A stretch of 64,000 nucleotides of DNA from Aradus depressus (taxonomy: Eukaryota > Arthropoda > Insecta > Hemiptera > Aradidae). The notes beneath the pieces are model-generated. The model was given only the letters and a program-made list of their open reading frames with translations. It searched no databases and had not been told where the DNA came from. The position numbers and the translations under genes are program-made. Every line of letters begins with the position of its first letter. Positions within the stretch are counted from its first letter, which is position 1. Of this stretch, positions 19,818 to 30,624 are shown one piece after another. The stretch spans positions 18,453,460 to 18,517,459 of the forward strand of contig OY759223.1 in NCBI GenBank assembly GCA_963662175.1. Reading direction: 5' to 3'.

Positions 19818-20161
19818 TGGTTAGGTTTTATGACTCATGCCCGGGCTTTAACTACGAGGTCATATCGCCTACTACCAGAGCGCTCTTTACGTCACTCTGG
19901 TGGACATGAACCCGACTCTACTATGGGAGTCCTAAATTTTGCCTACCCTAAATTTTATTCAACTAGGTTAGGGGGTCTTTAACGAGTACCTGACATCGTA
20001 CAGGCTCGGGACCATCGCTTAACGTCCCATCCGAAGGACGGCGTGCTTAAGTTTATTTTATATCCCAGATAAAATAAACTAAGGGCCTCGGTCGGGTTAC
20101 GAACCCACGTTCTTGAGCTCAGAAGTCAATCACGCATACCACTGAGCTACCGGTGCCCTCT
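19818..20161 (-). mobile_element. SINE-1, full length
   Basis: Tail GGTTAGG at 19819, intact body and head (AGGGCACCGGTAGCTCAGTGG), with the B box changed to GGGTTCGTAACCC. One extra A in CTCTTTACGTCAC. Confidence 0.92.
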
Positions 20162-20164
20162 AAT

Positions 20165-20594
20165 TTTCAATGTTCATGGATACAATAATAAAAATTTTTA
20201 AAAAAAATTTAAATTTTGAAGTTGTTTTTTTGAACTAGAGCAATTATTATTGAGCATGAATCAAAACATTGAATGGCTTGATCAACTTTAACACATAAAT
20301 TTGGAAATAATTCCACAACGATAAGATACTTTTTATTCGATTTTTTATAGCTCTCTCTTTAATCTTATCCTTATCAATTTTTAATCAATAGTTTATAACA
20401 TTTTTTAATGCTCATACTATCAACATTATCACTGTAAATAATTACGAACGTGAACTTTATTCCTCTATTAAAATTTTCTGCTTAAGGTAAAAATGAGTGA
20501 TATAATTTTTAGTTATTTCCCTAATGTTCTAATATTTTTTTTAAAATTCTTCTCAAACCTTTTATCCGTCGTTATGTAATCTGTCAAAAATTCG
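20165..20594. other. No recognisable gene
   Basis: AT-rich; no coding frame or repeat match seen. Confidence 0.4.
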
Positions 20595-21130
20595 ATATGA
20601 AGTACGTAGTATTCGATATACCTCTAGATTCCAAATTGGAAAAAAAAATGTCTGTCTGTGTGTCTGAGAACATAACTCCCGATAGAATAAATGTATCAAC
20701 ACGAAATTTTATATGTGAATCCAGAACCCTCTAACAACAATAAATATTGTTTTTCAGCCAAATCGACCAAAGGAAAGAGGTGGATTGGGGGAGGCTTAAC
20801 ATAAAAATTCTAATAATTGCTGAAAGAGTGGATGTTTCGACACGAAATTTCATATGTGAATTCAAAACCTCATAAGAACGACACTTTTTAATTTTCAGCA
20901 GAATTGCCGGAGGGAAGGGGGAGATTACGGGGGGGGGGGGGGGGGGGCGCTCAACTCAAAAACGCCAATATATACCAATATAATGAATTTGTCGACACAA
21001 AATTTCATATGTAAATTCAAAGCCCTATGAGAGGACATCTATTAATTTTTGTAAAATCTTTCGAAGAGAAGAGGTTTCAGGAGAAGGGGGCTTAACTCAA
21101 AAACCCCGATAACTGCCCATGAATATACAT
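20595..21130 (+). repeat. R1 family, reference copy with three modules
   Basis: R1 is the most widespread unclassified repeat here. Its left end carries GTAATC..CAAAAATTCGATAT, GTCTGTGTGTCTGAGAAC and CATAACTCCCGATAG. Modules of about 140 bp follow: ATAAATGTATCAACACGAAA, TATGTGAATCCAGAACCC, a purine block, TTTTCAGCCAAATCGACC, GGAAAG..GGGGG, then CTTAAC..AAAAATTC and the next module. Module 2 carries a run of about 17 G (20931-20947). The right end elsewhere is ATTCGTGCTGGGGAAGTACAT..GGTGATTCACCGACGAC. No coding frame or terminal inverted repeat is found. Confidence 0.75.
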
Positions 21131-21193
21131 ATATATAATGAATATACAAAATGTAAATAAGTAATAAAATGTATCAGTCCAACATTTATTAAA

Positions 21194-21243
21194 CCACGAC
21201 TAGTTTCGTCAGTAAACTGACATCTTCAGGTGTAATCTTGCTA
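21194..21243 (-). ncRNA. Hammerhead-like motif, PLE-c left arm
   Basis: Same as the right-arm motif, but stem I has one mismatch (ACAC instead of CCAC). Confidence 0.5.
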
Positions 21244-21313
21244 GAGAAGAGGTCAGTGTTCAGCTAGTCCCTGATACTCGTATGTGTCTCTTGACCTCTT
21301 CTCTAGCAAGATT

Positions 21314-21353
21314 CCACCTGAAGATGTCAGTTTACTGACGAAACTAGTCGTGG
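21314..21353 (+). ncRNA. Hammerhead-like motif, PLE-c right arm (most complete)
   Basis: CCAC, CTGAAGA (fits CUGANGA), extra T, stem II GTCAG-TTTA-CTGAC, GAA, ACTAGT (helix III with 2-bp plus TA loop, or fully self-complementary), C as the cleavage base, then GTGG. Stem I CCAC/GTGG is perfect. All three helices and the core are therefore present. The only departure from the textbook fold is the unpaired T between A9 and stem II. Confidence 0.6.
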
Positions 21354-21395
21354 TTTAATAAATGTTGGACTCATACATCTTATTACTTATTTAGA

Positions 21396-22073
21396 TATAA
21401 TTTATCTTGTTTTATTTTATTTTAATTTTATCTTTATTCACGAAGTAACAGTTTACCTAAAAAATAATTTAATTTAGGAACAATCGTTAAAATTCGATAT
21501 CAACCAGTTTTCATTTTCCTTTTTTTTTTTTCATTAATTTTGAAATTTATTTCTGATTTCCTTTCGGGTTATTTTCGGATTCCTTTTCTGATTTCTTCTG
21601 TTGAAACAGCAATAGACAAAACCTCCAAAATGAGAGGCTTTTGTTCTAAAATAATGTCAATAATGCTATTTTAGTTTATTTTTATGTAAGTCTAACCAAA
21701 GGAAGAGCGAAAACGTAATTGATAAATTCGTTCTGGCGAAGTACATAGCCGATGATCCACCGACGACTTTTTCATATTCTAACCTTGAGTCCCGTTCGTG
21801 ACTGTAAGCTTCATCCTGGCTGTTGAATGACTGGTTTGCCTATTTGATAGTAAACATACTCCTGGAGATAATCAATTCTCTGCGGTCTCAATATACTTTT
21901 TCTTGTATACTTTTTGCTTCCCTAAATATACAAGATATAGGGGGGGAATTATGTAATCGGACTGAAATTCGCTGTTAATTTTTCAACGGAATTTCATGTT
22001 TTCCGACCCCATGATTCAAAAATGATATAAATAAACTTCTGTGTGCCTGTGTTGTGATAAATATTAATAAATA
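21396..22073. repeat. Unassigned, then R1 right and left ends
   Basis: 21396-21710 shows nothing recognisable. 21718-21770 is an R1 right end (AATTCGTTCTGGCGAAGTACAT, CACCGACGAC). 21930-22050 is a separate R1 left end (GAATTATGTAATCGGACTG, CATGTTTTCCGACCCCATG). Confidence 0.5.
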
Positions 22074-23701
22074 CAGTGGCGTTCAAAAGTATTTGCACAA
22101 GCAATATTTTACTCATAATCATAGTAAGGGACAACTAAAAAAATCATATAACTAGGTACACAAAAACGTTATTTATTTAAGCATATATTTACGTAAAATC
22201 CGTTAATGCGAAATAAGAATACATATTTTTACAACAATTTTTCTTGAAAAAGCTCCGTTCAAAAGTATTTGCACATAGTATATAACTTGAAATAAAAATT
22301 ATTATAAAATCAATAAAACAACCTATAATATTTTTAATACTTGGTATAAAGTCCATTGGCGTCTATCACAGCCTGAAGCCTCCTTGGCATGGAATTAACT
22401 AAATTTTTTATGAAGTTAACGTCAACTTTATTCCACTCGTCCAATAAAATGTCTTTTAAATTATTTTTTTCCTTAATTTTATGTTTTCGAATGTTAAGGT
22501 CTAAATAGTTCCAAACATGTTCTATAATATTTAAATCTGGAGATTGTGGAGGGGTTTGTAGCATCCTGGGTGCATTATAAAGAAGCCATTCTCTGGTTTT
22601 ATTGGCCTTGTGTTTTGGATCATTGTCCTGTTGGAATATAAAAGTATTTTCCATATTCAATTTGATGGCACTAGCTCGGAGATTATGGCGCAAAATGTTG
22701 ACGTAGGTATCAGCAGTCATGACAGATTCAATTGGGACAAGATTGCCTACCCCATTATAAGCCACACACCCCCAGACCATCACATGACCTCCACCATGTT
22801 TTATCGTAGGTGTGACATTAAGACGTTTAAGCTCTTTATTTGGTTTTCACCAGATATATTTTTTCCCGTCACTTCCAAAAACGTTAAATTTGCTCTCATC
22901 ACTAAAGAGGACGCTTTGCCAAAATTCCATTGGCTTGCTGAGATGGGTTTTTGCAAATTCCAACCTTTTTTTCCTGTTGACCTCAGATATGAAGGGTTTT
23001 TTCCTTGGAACTCTTCCATGAAAATCAGCTTTATAGAGCGCTCTTTTTACTGTTGATTCACTCACACGTTTTTCACAAGTCAATTCGACCTTATCGACTA
23101 ATTGCCAACCACTTGTGGATGGATGTGCCTTTACTTCCCGTACGATATCCCTGCACTCCCGTTGTGTCAGAGCCCTTGGTCGTCCTGTTCGTTGCTTATT
23201 TAACGTATTTCCTGTCTCCTCGAACCTTTTTATGGCATAACGGACTGTAGAAAAATTTAAATTTTAAATATTCCCAATTCCACGGTAGGTTTTGCCTTGG
23301 TTTCTCAAAAAAATAATATTTCCCCTTACTGCCTGGGATAACTTACGTTCTCGGTGCCATGTTGACTGAGACTGAATTAAAATAGTAGACTATTCTGAAG
23401 AATGTTAATCCCTAATTGAGTGAGAAAGGAAATGTAAACAAACAGAGTAAACACACTTAGGTATAGAATTACTGTACTAATTAAAATAACCAGTATAATT
23501 TGTGCAAATACTTTTGAACGGTCTTTTTCAAGAAAAAATGTTGTAAAAATATCTATACTTATTTCGCATTAACGGTTTTTACGTAAATATATGCATAAAT
23601 AAATAACGTTTTTGTGTACCTAGTTATATGATTTTTTTAGTTATCCCTTACTATGATTATGAGTAAAATATTGCTTGTGCAAATACTTTTGAACGCCACA
23701 G
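22074..23701 (-). mobile_element. Tc1-like transposon, IR/DR type
   Basis: A 1628-bp element flanked by TA. Inverted repeats of about 210 bp start CAGTGGCGTTCAAAAGTATTTG and end with its complement (one changed base at the tip, CCACAG). Each inverted repeat contains the outer and inner direct repeat TTCAAAAGTATTTGCACA (outer at about 22082, inner at about 22258), the IR/DR layout of many Tc1 elements. The transposase gene is on the minus strand. The arms stay highly similar, so the copy is fairly recent although its gene is broken. Confidence 0.93.
22334..23360 (-). pseudogene. Tc1-family DD34E transposase, inactivated
   Basis: Reading leftward from about 23360: HRERKLSQAVRGNI, LRNQGKTYRGIGNI, a TAA stop, NLNFSTVRYAIKRFEETG (helix-turn-helix), RTGRPRALTQRE (GRPR hinge), SESTVKRALYKADFHGRVPR, VLFSDESKFNVFG (first Asp), a TGA stop at 22847-22849 after KKYIW, HVMVWGCVAYNG, IFQQDNDPKHKA (second Asp), and QSPDLNIIEHVW (Glu). 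Counting from the Asp of QQD to the Glu of NIIE gives 34 intervening residues, so the DD34E triad is complete. The ATG at 23358-23360 is one base out of frame with the conserved N-terminus. At least two stops and a start-region indel make it non-functional. The C-terminus is RLQAVIDANGLYTKY, normal for the family. Confidence 0.93.
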
Positions 23702-23739
23702 TAAATAATAATTGAATTAATAAAATTAAGGATAATTAA

Positions 23740-24600
23740 ATAAACAATAAATGATTACATTTCCTCTAGAAATGTTATCTCTTATCTTTTACTAAATTTT
23801 GATTTCTACAGTAGTTTTCGAAAGGAGCCCTAAAAAAATTTCAATTAACAAATTTTTCATTTGGATTTCTAAAGAGACGCCGTATTGTTTTCTAAATTTT
23901 GCAAAAATATTAAATCTAATCCAAAGTTGTTTAAATTATCTTACTGGGCCAACGGGGAAAATCATTAGCATAGAATTTACGAGAACAAATAATTGGGTTT
24001 ATTTACTTAAACTACATAATACAATTAATAACTATGTTATGAAAACAAATCAAATTTTATATAAAAAGAAATCTTACAAGTTAATTTTTACATTATGTTT
24101 TAGTCTCTTTTCTTTCTAAATACTGGCCATTCTTCAAATTTAAGTTATTTTAGGGCTTATAAATCATATAATTAAATTAAAGTACCTTCTTTGTGCGTCT
24201 ATTTCAATTAAAACTCCAATTAATCACAATTAATTCACTAGAACTTAGTTCTCCACACCGTAAGCCTAAACTCTCACTCCATCTAACTCCGACCGTCTCA
24301 CTTCAACCCAGACCTCAACTCTTCTATGCTAATTAAAAACAACTGATGGTCGTGTTTTGTTTTTGATTCATGGGTTCTTTTAAAACAAAGTGCATTCATA
24401 TTACAATTTAGTTGCTTCTTCGATTTTATTTTATACTAGGTTAGGTTAGGTTTTATGACTCATGCCCGGGCTTTAACTACGAGGTCATATCACCTACTAC
24501 CAGAGCGCTCTTTCGTCACTCTCTATTTTATACTAATAAATATAGTTAATTTAATAATATTAATAATTTGAATGTGTGTATTTGTTATACATCACAGTGT
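23740..24600 (+). repeat. R2 family, long copy
   Basis: Contains all R2 blocks in order: TTTACTAAATTTTGATTTC, CTTACTGGGCCAAC..GGAAAAT, GCATAGAATTTACGAG, AATAATTGGGTTTATTTACTT, AGTACCTTCTTTGTGCG, TTTTAAAACAAAGTGCATTC and AATGTGTGTATTTG..ACATCACA. Interrupted by the 86-bp SINE-1 piece at 24439-24524. Confidence 0.7.
24439..24524 (-). mobile_element. SINE-1, strongly 5'-truncated, with perfect target duplication
   Basis: Only the last 86 bp are present: the tail GGTTAGGTTAGG at the left, then ACTCATGCCCGGGC and CTCTTTCGTCACTCT. It is flanked by the exact 11-bp repeat ATTTTATACTA (24428-24438 and 24525-24535). Truncation at the 5' end with an intact tail and a target duplication is the signature of LINE-driven target-primed insertion. 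Confidence 0.93.
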
Positions 24601-25010
24601 ACACAATAACTCTCTATAGAATGAATGTATCAACACGAAATTATAAATGTGTTCGCAGAACTCTCTAAGGATGACATATTTTCATTTTCAGCCAAATCAA
24701 CTCAAGGGAAGGGAGGGATTAGAAGGCTTAACACAATAACTCTTATAACTGCCGTTGTAATGAATGTATTGACACGAAATTACATATGTAAATTCAACAT
24801 TTTTATAAAGACGACACCTAATAATTTTCAGCGGAATTTGCGAACGGAAGAGGTGGACCTGAACTTAAAATCCCAATAACTGCCGATGTAATGAATATAT
24901 CGATACACAATTTAGTAGGAGGTCCCTGTGTATGTCGATTGGTTTTGGAGGGAGAGCAAGAACTTAAATGAATTATTCGTGCTGGGGAGGTACATAACAG
25001 AAGAACGACG
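24601..25010 (+). repeat. R1 family copy
   Basis: Three modules (ATGAATGTATCAACACGAAA, ATGTATTGACACGAAATTAC, ATGAATATATCGATACACAA) and the right end ATTCGTGCTGGGGAGGTACAT. Confidence 0.7.
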
Positions 25011-25589
25011 TTTTTTTGACATACATATATGAAATTTACTCTTCTGAGTTACAGTGAATCCTGAAGTCTCACCTAGGATATGTACTTATGTCTTGAAATT
25101 TTTATCTTATCGTTAAATAAACAGTACAAGTGTTCAAAGATTCTTGTTCCAATTTAAGAAAATAATGACCAAAATAGAATTAAAAATCGGATACTAGCTG
25201 AAATAAATTTTGTAAATGGTTTTCAGCGTATTAAATGTATTTATATCGAAAACCAAACTACCGCGCGAGCATACACATTACTGAAGGTATTGATGCAGGG
25301 GTGGGTTTTGTACCTATGTTATCCCAGCCTGAAGGACGGTATAACAGGCCCTTACTAACTACTCTCCTACGTTTAATAAAGCGCAGAATCCTTCCTCTTA
25401 ACTGGGTTGGGGAACGCCTCATTGAAGGTTCCTCTTCGAATTATCTTCTTCTTCTGCAGGAAGGATCCGGAGCAGGAGCCATTTTCTTACCGAGTATCCT
25501 GTTATCATATTATCACCATCATTTTTCTCAATTTCATCCAGGGTTGGTCAAGAAGAATTGTTCTTCTTCTCTAGTCCGGTCTTCTAGTC
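25011..25589. other. Unassigned; 121-codon open frame of doubtful status
   Basis: 25235-25600 is open on the plus strand (CCGCGCGAGCATACACATT near its start). It has no domain I recognise, is rich in Leu/Ser, and includes AGGAAGGATCCGGAGCAGGA-type text. It may be unrecognised transposon sequence. I do not call a gene. Confidence 0.25.
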
Positions 25590-26060
25590 AAAATATATGA
25601 CTCTCAAATTTACGATTCTGCTAAAACCTCTAAAACGTAAGTTGAGATGTGGAGGTGGAGAGTCTAGAGAGACGTGTTTTTAGGCTTAAGGTGTAGTGAA
25701 CCATGTAGGAGTGAAGTAACAGTGAAGTAGATGCGCAAAGGTACTTTTATTTATTTATAGGTATATATGCCCGAAATATCAAAGAATTATAAATAATGGC
25801 CATAATAAAACAGAAAAAATATAGTTTCAAGTAATTAGTTTGTAAGATTTCTTTTTGTAAAATTATTTTTTTTTTTTTATTTCCAATCTTAGTCAATTAA
25901 TAATGTAGGTTTAGGTAAATAAACCCAATATTTGCTCTCTTATTCTATGCTATTCATTTTCCCTGTGAACCCAGTAAGATAATTTATACCTTTGGATTAG
26001 TTTTAATATTTTTGAAAAGAAACAAGATGGCATTTCTTCAGTAAGTTTAGAAGAAATCCA
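25590..26060 (-). repeat. R2 family copy
   Basis: Minus orientation: AGGCTTAAGGTGTAGTGAAC, GAGTGAAGTAACAGTGAAGTAG, AAATAAACCCAATATTTGC, ATTCTATGCTATTC, TTCCCTGTGAACCCAGTAAGAT. Confidence 0.65.
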
Positions 26061-27089
26061 ATTATAGAAAAGTAGTATAAGGAATTAAACTTTCAAATTT
26101 ATTGTTCTTCAATTTCTTTTTTACATGAAATTATAGGTTTGTGATAGCTAAAATAATTATATTTTTTTAGATTTACATTGCTATATTATTTTCTGTTTAC
26201 CACAAATTTTATTTATTGTGACTTTAAACTATCGAAGTATCTTAACCTAAAAGTTTCTTACCGAAAGATCATTTTATAGATCGTAATATTGATATTTCAG
26301 TTAAATTCACTACAACGGTAAATATGATCAATAATGTAAAAATACAACGTTATATCTAATCATGTTTTTTAGAGTTGTTTCATTGTTATTGTTTTTATTA
26401 TATATTTACCTTTACATTTATATGTTACGAAATATATTACACGATAATGCACTAGAAATATATTGCACTTTCTTAGATGATCACAACATTAAAAGTACCA
26501 CAGAAAAGTCAAATGCACAGTTAAAGAAATGTGTAGTTGTGTGACTGCGCATCAACGAGACGCTTTGACAAACCCCTACCTAGAGCTAAGATCTTTACAC
26601 ATACAAAAATATAATAAGAATTAACTGCGTAACCCTTCGAAAGTAAAACTATTAGTTGGTTATTGAATAATAACTATTATGGATAATATTAATAGGATCC
26701 GTTAAACTTGAGGAGGTCTTTGCACTACATATCCTTAAAATTCACTACAGCAATCACTTATGTTAATTGTGTGTAGTAAAGTAAGAATATTTTTGTTTCT
26801 TATTATGTTCATTAACAAAAAGCTTGTTTACATGAACATGTAAAGAATACTAAATAGTTCAATTTCTTATTTATTTTTTTTTGAAGGTTATGAATACTGA
26901 GTTAATTTGTTTAACCTAATGATAGGCTCTTTATGGACAAGTAATTGGGATATTTTATAATAATATCTAAAGCAATATAGAACGGCAGTTTAGTTTGTTT
27001 TTTGGATTAGAGATGGCACCACTTTCGTGGGTAAACTTTACCTCCTTATTTGTCTAGCAAAAAACAACTGAACCTCTTTAAATCGAAAT
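26061..27089. other. No recognisable gene
   Basis: AT-rich intronic sequence. A short open frame at 26362-26544 starts with a hydrophobic run (FRVVSLLLFLLYIY) but has low-complexity coding and no other support. Confidence 0.35.
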
Positions 27090-27175
27090 TAGGGGTGATG
27101 TGCTAGAGCGTAGGACTTTTGTAAATAACTCCGGTACTGTACCCGGCTCCTGTGGGGCCAAATAAAAATGGGTTA
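27090..27175 (+). mobile_element. Possible SINE-2-related head
   Basis: GTGCTAGAGCGTAGGACTTT resembles the SINE-2 word GGCTAGAGCGTAGGGCTTT, but the expected B box has decayed to GGTACTGTACCCGGCTCC. Weak. Confidence 0.3.
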
Positions 27176-27839
27176 TACCCTCCGCCCTCTAAGAGCTCAA
27201 AGGAGAAAATTGGGCTTTCCAAAAAAATAAATATTAACCGAAAATCGTAGGAAATGTTCCTCTTCAATGTAGGTACTTATTACAAATTTACGAGATTCCT
27301 TACAGTCGTTTCAAAGAATGATTTTTTTTTTAAATTAACGTAAAAGCTAACGATCTGATTTTTTAATAAGAAATCTTGCTATTTGTAAAATTTCATGAAA
27401 ATTCGTTAAAGAGTAGCATTTTTAATTCTAAAAATGGGTTGAATTCGAAAATATAATACCTAACATTTTTTATTGCCAACTTTGGCTAAGGGGCAACATA
27501 CAAAAAAAATCAGTCGATCAGAGTATTTTGTGTATAAATGTAAACCAAACCATTTTTCAAAAAAGGATAATTTTATAATGATTATGAAAGATTATAAGGC
27601 GCGACGTAACAAAAATCTTATCATCTGCGAATTGACTCATCATGAAGCTAAGATACCCGAAAGGTTGAAACTCTTCTCCTGTGGTGATAAGCATAATTCT
27701 TATCCAAGCATGTGCTGGGCGACTCTTCTCACTTCTCCAGCGCGAATTTATTATTTAAGTTTTTGCATTCTCTCTGCGTTTAATGTACCAAATTGTTTGA
27801 AAATCTTTAGCTGTCTTACCCAGTGACATCTGGATCTTC
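27176..27839. other. Unassigned; 117-codon open frame of doubtful status
   Basis: 27473-27826 is open on the plus strand (KPNHFSKKDNF, ELTHHEAKIPERL). I cannot match it to a family, and its minus strand is not convincing either. Confidence 0.25.
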
Positions 27840-27965
27840 TCACTAAATTTCGTGTTGATACATTCATTACATGGACAGTTATTAGGGTTTTGAATTAAAC
27901 CCCTCTCCTCTGATCACTCCCTTTCCTTCGGCCGATTTCAGTGAAAAAGGTTCATTTAAGTCCCT
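27840..27965 (-). repeat. R1 family fragment
   Basis: TTTCGTGTTGATACATTCATTAC, GGACAGTTATTAGGGTTTTG and CCCCTCTCCTCTGATCACTCC are R1 module words. Confidence 0.55.
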
Positions 27966-29449
27966 ACGTTTCCATTATCTCCTAATTCAGCAATCCTCTG
28001 ATTCCTAAGGCTGGCTCCTATGAGATAGTTCTCGTCTTCCTATAAGTCTCTCACTCCACTGGACAGAGTGTTACTCTTCTGTTTCATCTGTCCAGTTTTC
28101 TACAATTCATTTATAACTCATTATTGTTATTATGTCTTACATTATTATTCATACTTTGTTTTCCCTAATTTTGTCATTATTTTTTACTAGTTCATTATAT
28201 TGTTTTAATCATTGCCCATCTTTAACATTTAATATTTACTCCTAGAGACTCTTTTCTTTCTTCTTTATTCTGTCTCAATTGGTTGATTCTTGTTTATTTC
28301 TTGTGTTATTATTCTTAGAACCGGGGATGAAATTATGAGGTACTTGAATGGAAAATGTTGGACCTCTCTTGCTGATTATTGTAGACGAGCCGAAAATATC
28401 ATGGTTTAACCAGAATACAATTTAAATCATTATTGTGATCTAATGCTATTCTATTTTTCATAATATTATATATAATATTACTTATTACTATTTCTTAATA
28501 TTTTTAAGTCGCATTAATTTTTATTATCATTTCATAACATTTATTATAACTAGGCTCAAATCTTATGATTCACAATTAATATCTGAATTAATATTATACC
28601 GAACCAGAAGATTATGTTTATTTTGATTTAAATTTTAAAAGTGAAAGAAATATATTTATATATTGATAAGATCCTTTTTCGTTCGTAAATAAAATTTATT
28701 ATGTACTTAGGCGAAGTTATAATTTGATTTTTAAATAAGTTGTAATTGTATTTTGTTGTTATTGTATTATACTTGTACGCTAAGTGATAGATGTACTTAA
28801 TTTCTTCTTTATTTGTAAATTATGATGACTACACTCTGACGATCATCTGACCAAAAGGTCGTCTTTGGTATACGATTTTTGATTTTCGAATTATTTGTAT
28901 ATGTTTATTTTATTTATAAATAAATGAAGACTTAATAAATAAATAATTATTCTTAGGGGACTTAGTATTATTATGTCCCAGAATAAAGATTATTTTTCAT
29001 TCAAAAAAGATTATTTTTCATTAAAAATTATCGTATAATCCAAAATCGATGGATATTATTTAAATGATTCATTTAATTTGTTTACACTTAGATAATGTTG
29101 AGATATGATCGCGTTTTGACCTAGAACTGATTCATAAGGCGGAAGATGATAACATTTGTTATCTATGCAAATTGACTCCTGTAATGTAAATGACTCACAG
29201 GTGACAAACACGAAAATATATATATATATATAGAATTACTTGAAAAGTAGCGTCACAAAAATTAATAAATAGCATATATCGGGATTCAGATAATGTGTTA
29301 TTTTATTTGTAAAAATATGTAAAGAAATTTTATGTGGTTTTCACTGGGTGTCTACAAACCCCTGAAACCAAAAATGATCATGATAGCCAGGGAATAGATT
29401 CTACGAATATGGGACCCTGTCGTCCTCTTTCGCCTTAAGTTAATTAGTT
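27966..29449. other. No recognisable gene
   Basis: About 1.5 kb of very AT-rich sequence. A possible decayed element boundary occurs at 28370-28410 (CTGATTATTGTAGACGAGCC, GAAAATATC, a weak echo of the PLE-a motif), and an AT microsatellite at 29216-29232. Confidence 0.35.
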
Positions 29450-29643
29450 ATTGTGTCTCAAATTGGGCTTTAAATACTAGGTCATATCGCCTACTACCAG
29501 AGCGCTCTTTCGTCACTCTGGCGGACATGAGCCCGACTCTACTGTGGGAGTACTAGATTTTGCCTACTTAGGTTTATTCACCTAGGGTGGGGGTCTTTTA
29601 ACGAGTATATGATATCGCACAGGATCGGGAGCATCGCTTAGCT
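29450..29643 (-). mobile_element. SINE-1, 3' half
   Basis: TCATATCGCCTACTACCAGAG, GGCGGACATGAGCCCGACTC, TTATTCACCTAGGGTGGGGG, then decay at ATCGCTTAGCTAT. No head. Confidence 0.85.
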
Positions 29644-30046
29644 ATCTCAACATCATCTGAACGTAAAACAATTCACAAATACAAACATCTTAGGTGATCC
29701 AAGGCTGCAATCTGATTCATTATTTTTCTGATGACCTCCTTAGAAGATATAAAATTAATTATTCTCAATGGAATCTGCTTAGTTGCTATGAAGATATATT
29801 TCCAATATTACGTATTTGGTAATTTAAATGTTTTTCTTACCTTTGGTCACCTAACGATAGCAGTTCTTTAAAATGGGTCACGTTTTCTTGTTTAGATTTT
29901 TACTCTATTTGAAATTGTAATTATCTAACAGTTAATCACATTAATTAAATCATTTAAAAAATATTTTATTTATAAATGAAAGTTTATTTTAGTATAAATC
30001 ATTATAAATTAAACCGTTTCATAAGCTTTCTCTCCAGCAAATTGTC
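29644..30046. other. No recognisable gene
   Basis: AT-rich; nothing identified. Confidence 0.4.
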
Positions 30047-30130
30047 AAGAGGGCACCAGTAGCTCAAAGGTAGCGAGCTTGCTTACTGAACTCAACATCG
30101 CGGGTTCGAAACCTGGCCGAGGACCTTACA
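30047..30130 (+). mobile_element. SINE-1 head only
   Basis: AGAGGGCACCAGTAGCTCAAAGG, GCTTGCTTACTG, GCGGGTTCGAAACCTGGCC, GAGGACCTTA. The body downstream of the tRNA-like region is absent. Confidence 0.85.
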
Positions 30131-30184
30131 GGGAAGGGATAAGAGCATTGGATGCTTAGGTCCCTAGGTACACACCAGCTCTAT

Positions 30185-30526
30185 AGGTTAGGTTTTATGA
30201 CTCATGCCCGGGCTTTTAACTACGAGGTCATATCGCCTACTACCAGAGCGCTCTTTCGTCACTCTGGTGGACATGAGCCCGACTCTACTGTGGGAGTCCT
30301 AAATTTTGCCTACCCTAAATTTCTATTCACCTAGGGCAGGGGTCTTTAACGAATACCTGACATCGTACAGGCTCGGGACCATCGCTTAACGTCCCATCCG
30401 AAGGACGGCGTGCTTTAGTTTATTTTCCCTCCCAGATAAAATAAACTAAGGGCCTCGGTCGGGTTTCGAACCCACGTTCTTGAGATCAGAAGGCAAGCAC
30501 GCATACCACTGAGCTACCGGCGCCCT
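30185..30526 (-). mobile_element. SINE-1, full length with target duplication
   Basis: Tail GGTTAGG, complete body, B box GGGTTTCGAACCC on the plus strand, and A box intact at the right end (CACTGAGCTACCGGCGCCCT). The flank CAGCTCT is repeated on both sides (about 30176 and 30526). An (AT)n run follows the right duplication. Confidence 0.93.
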
Positions 30527-30624
30527 CAGCTCTCTCTCTATATATATATATATATATATTGTTTGCCATGATATTTTGTGCATCTCATAGCTCGAATTTA
30601 TCTAAAACTACTTTTTGTGTAAGT

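Larger units (their letters stand above)
21131..21395. mobile_element. PLE-c inverted pair
   Basis: Two inverted arms, about 21160-21260 and 21285-21390, share AACATTTATTAAACCACGAC, CAGTAAACTGACATCTTC and CTTGCTAGAGAAGAGGTCA with a loop of about 40 bp (TGTTCAGCTAGTCCCTGATAC..). Each arm holds one hammerhead-like motif. No coding sequence lies between the arms. Penelope-like origin is inferred from the motif and the inverted arrangement. Confidence 0.6.

Noticed and set aside
27473..27826. 117-codon open frame
   Set aside because: No recognisable family, no splice context, and the composition fits AT-rich noncoding DNA.
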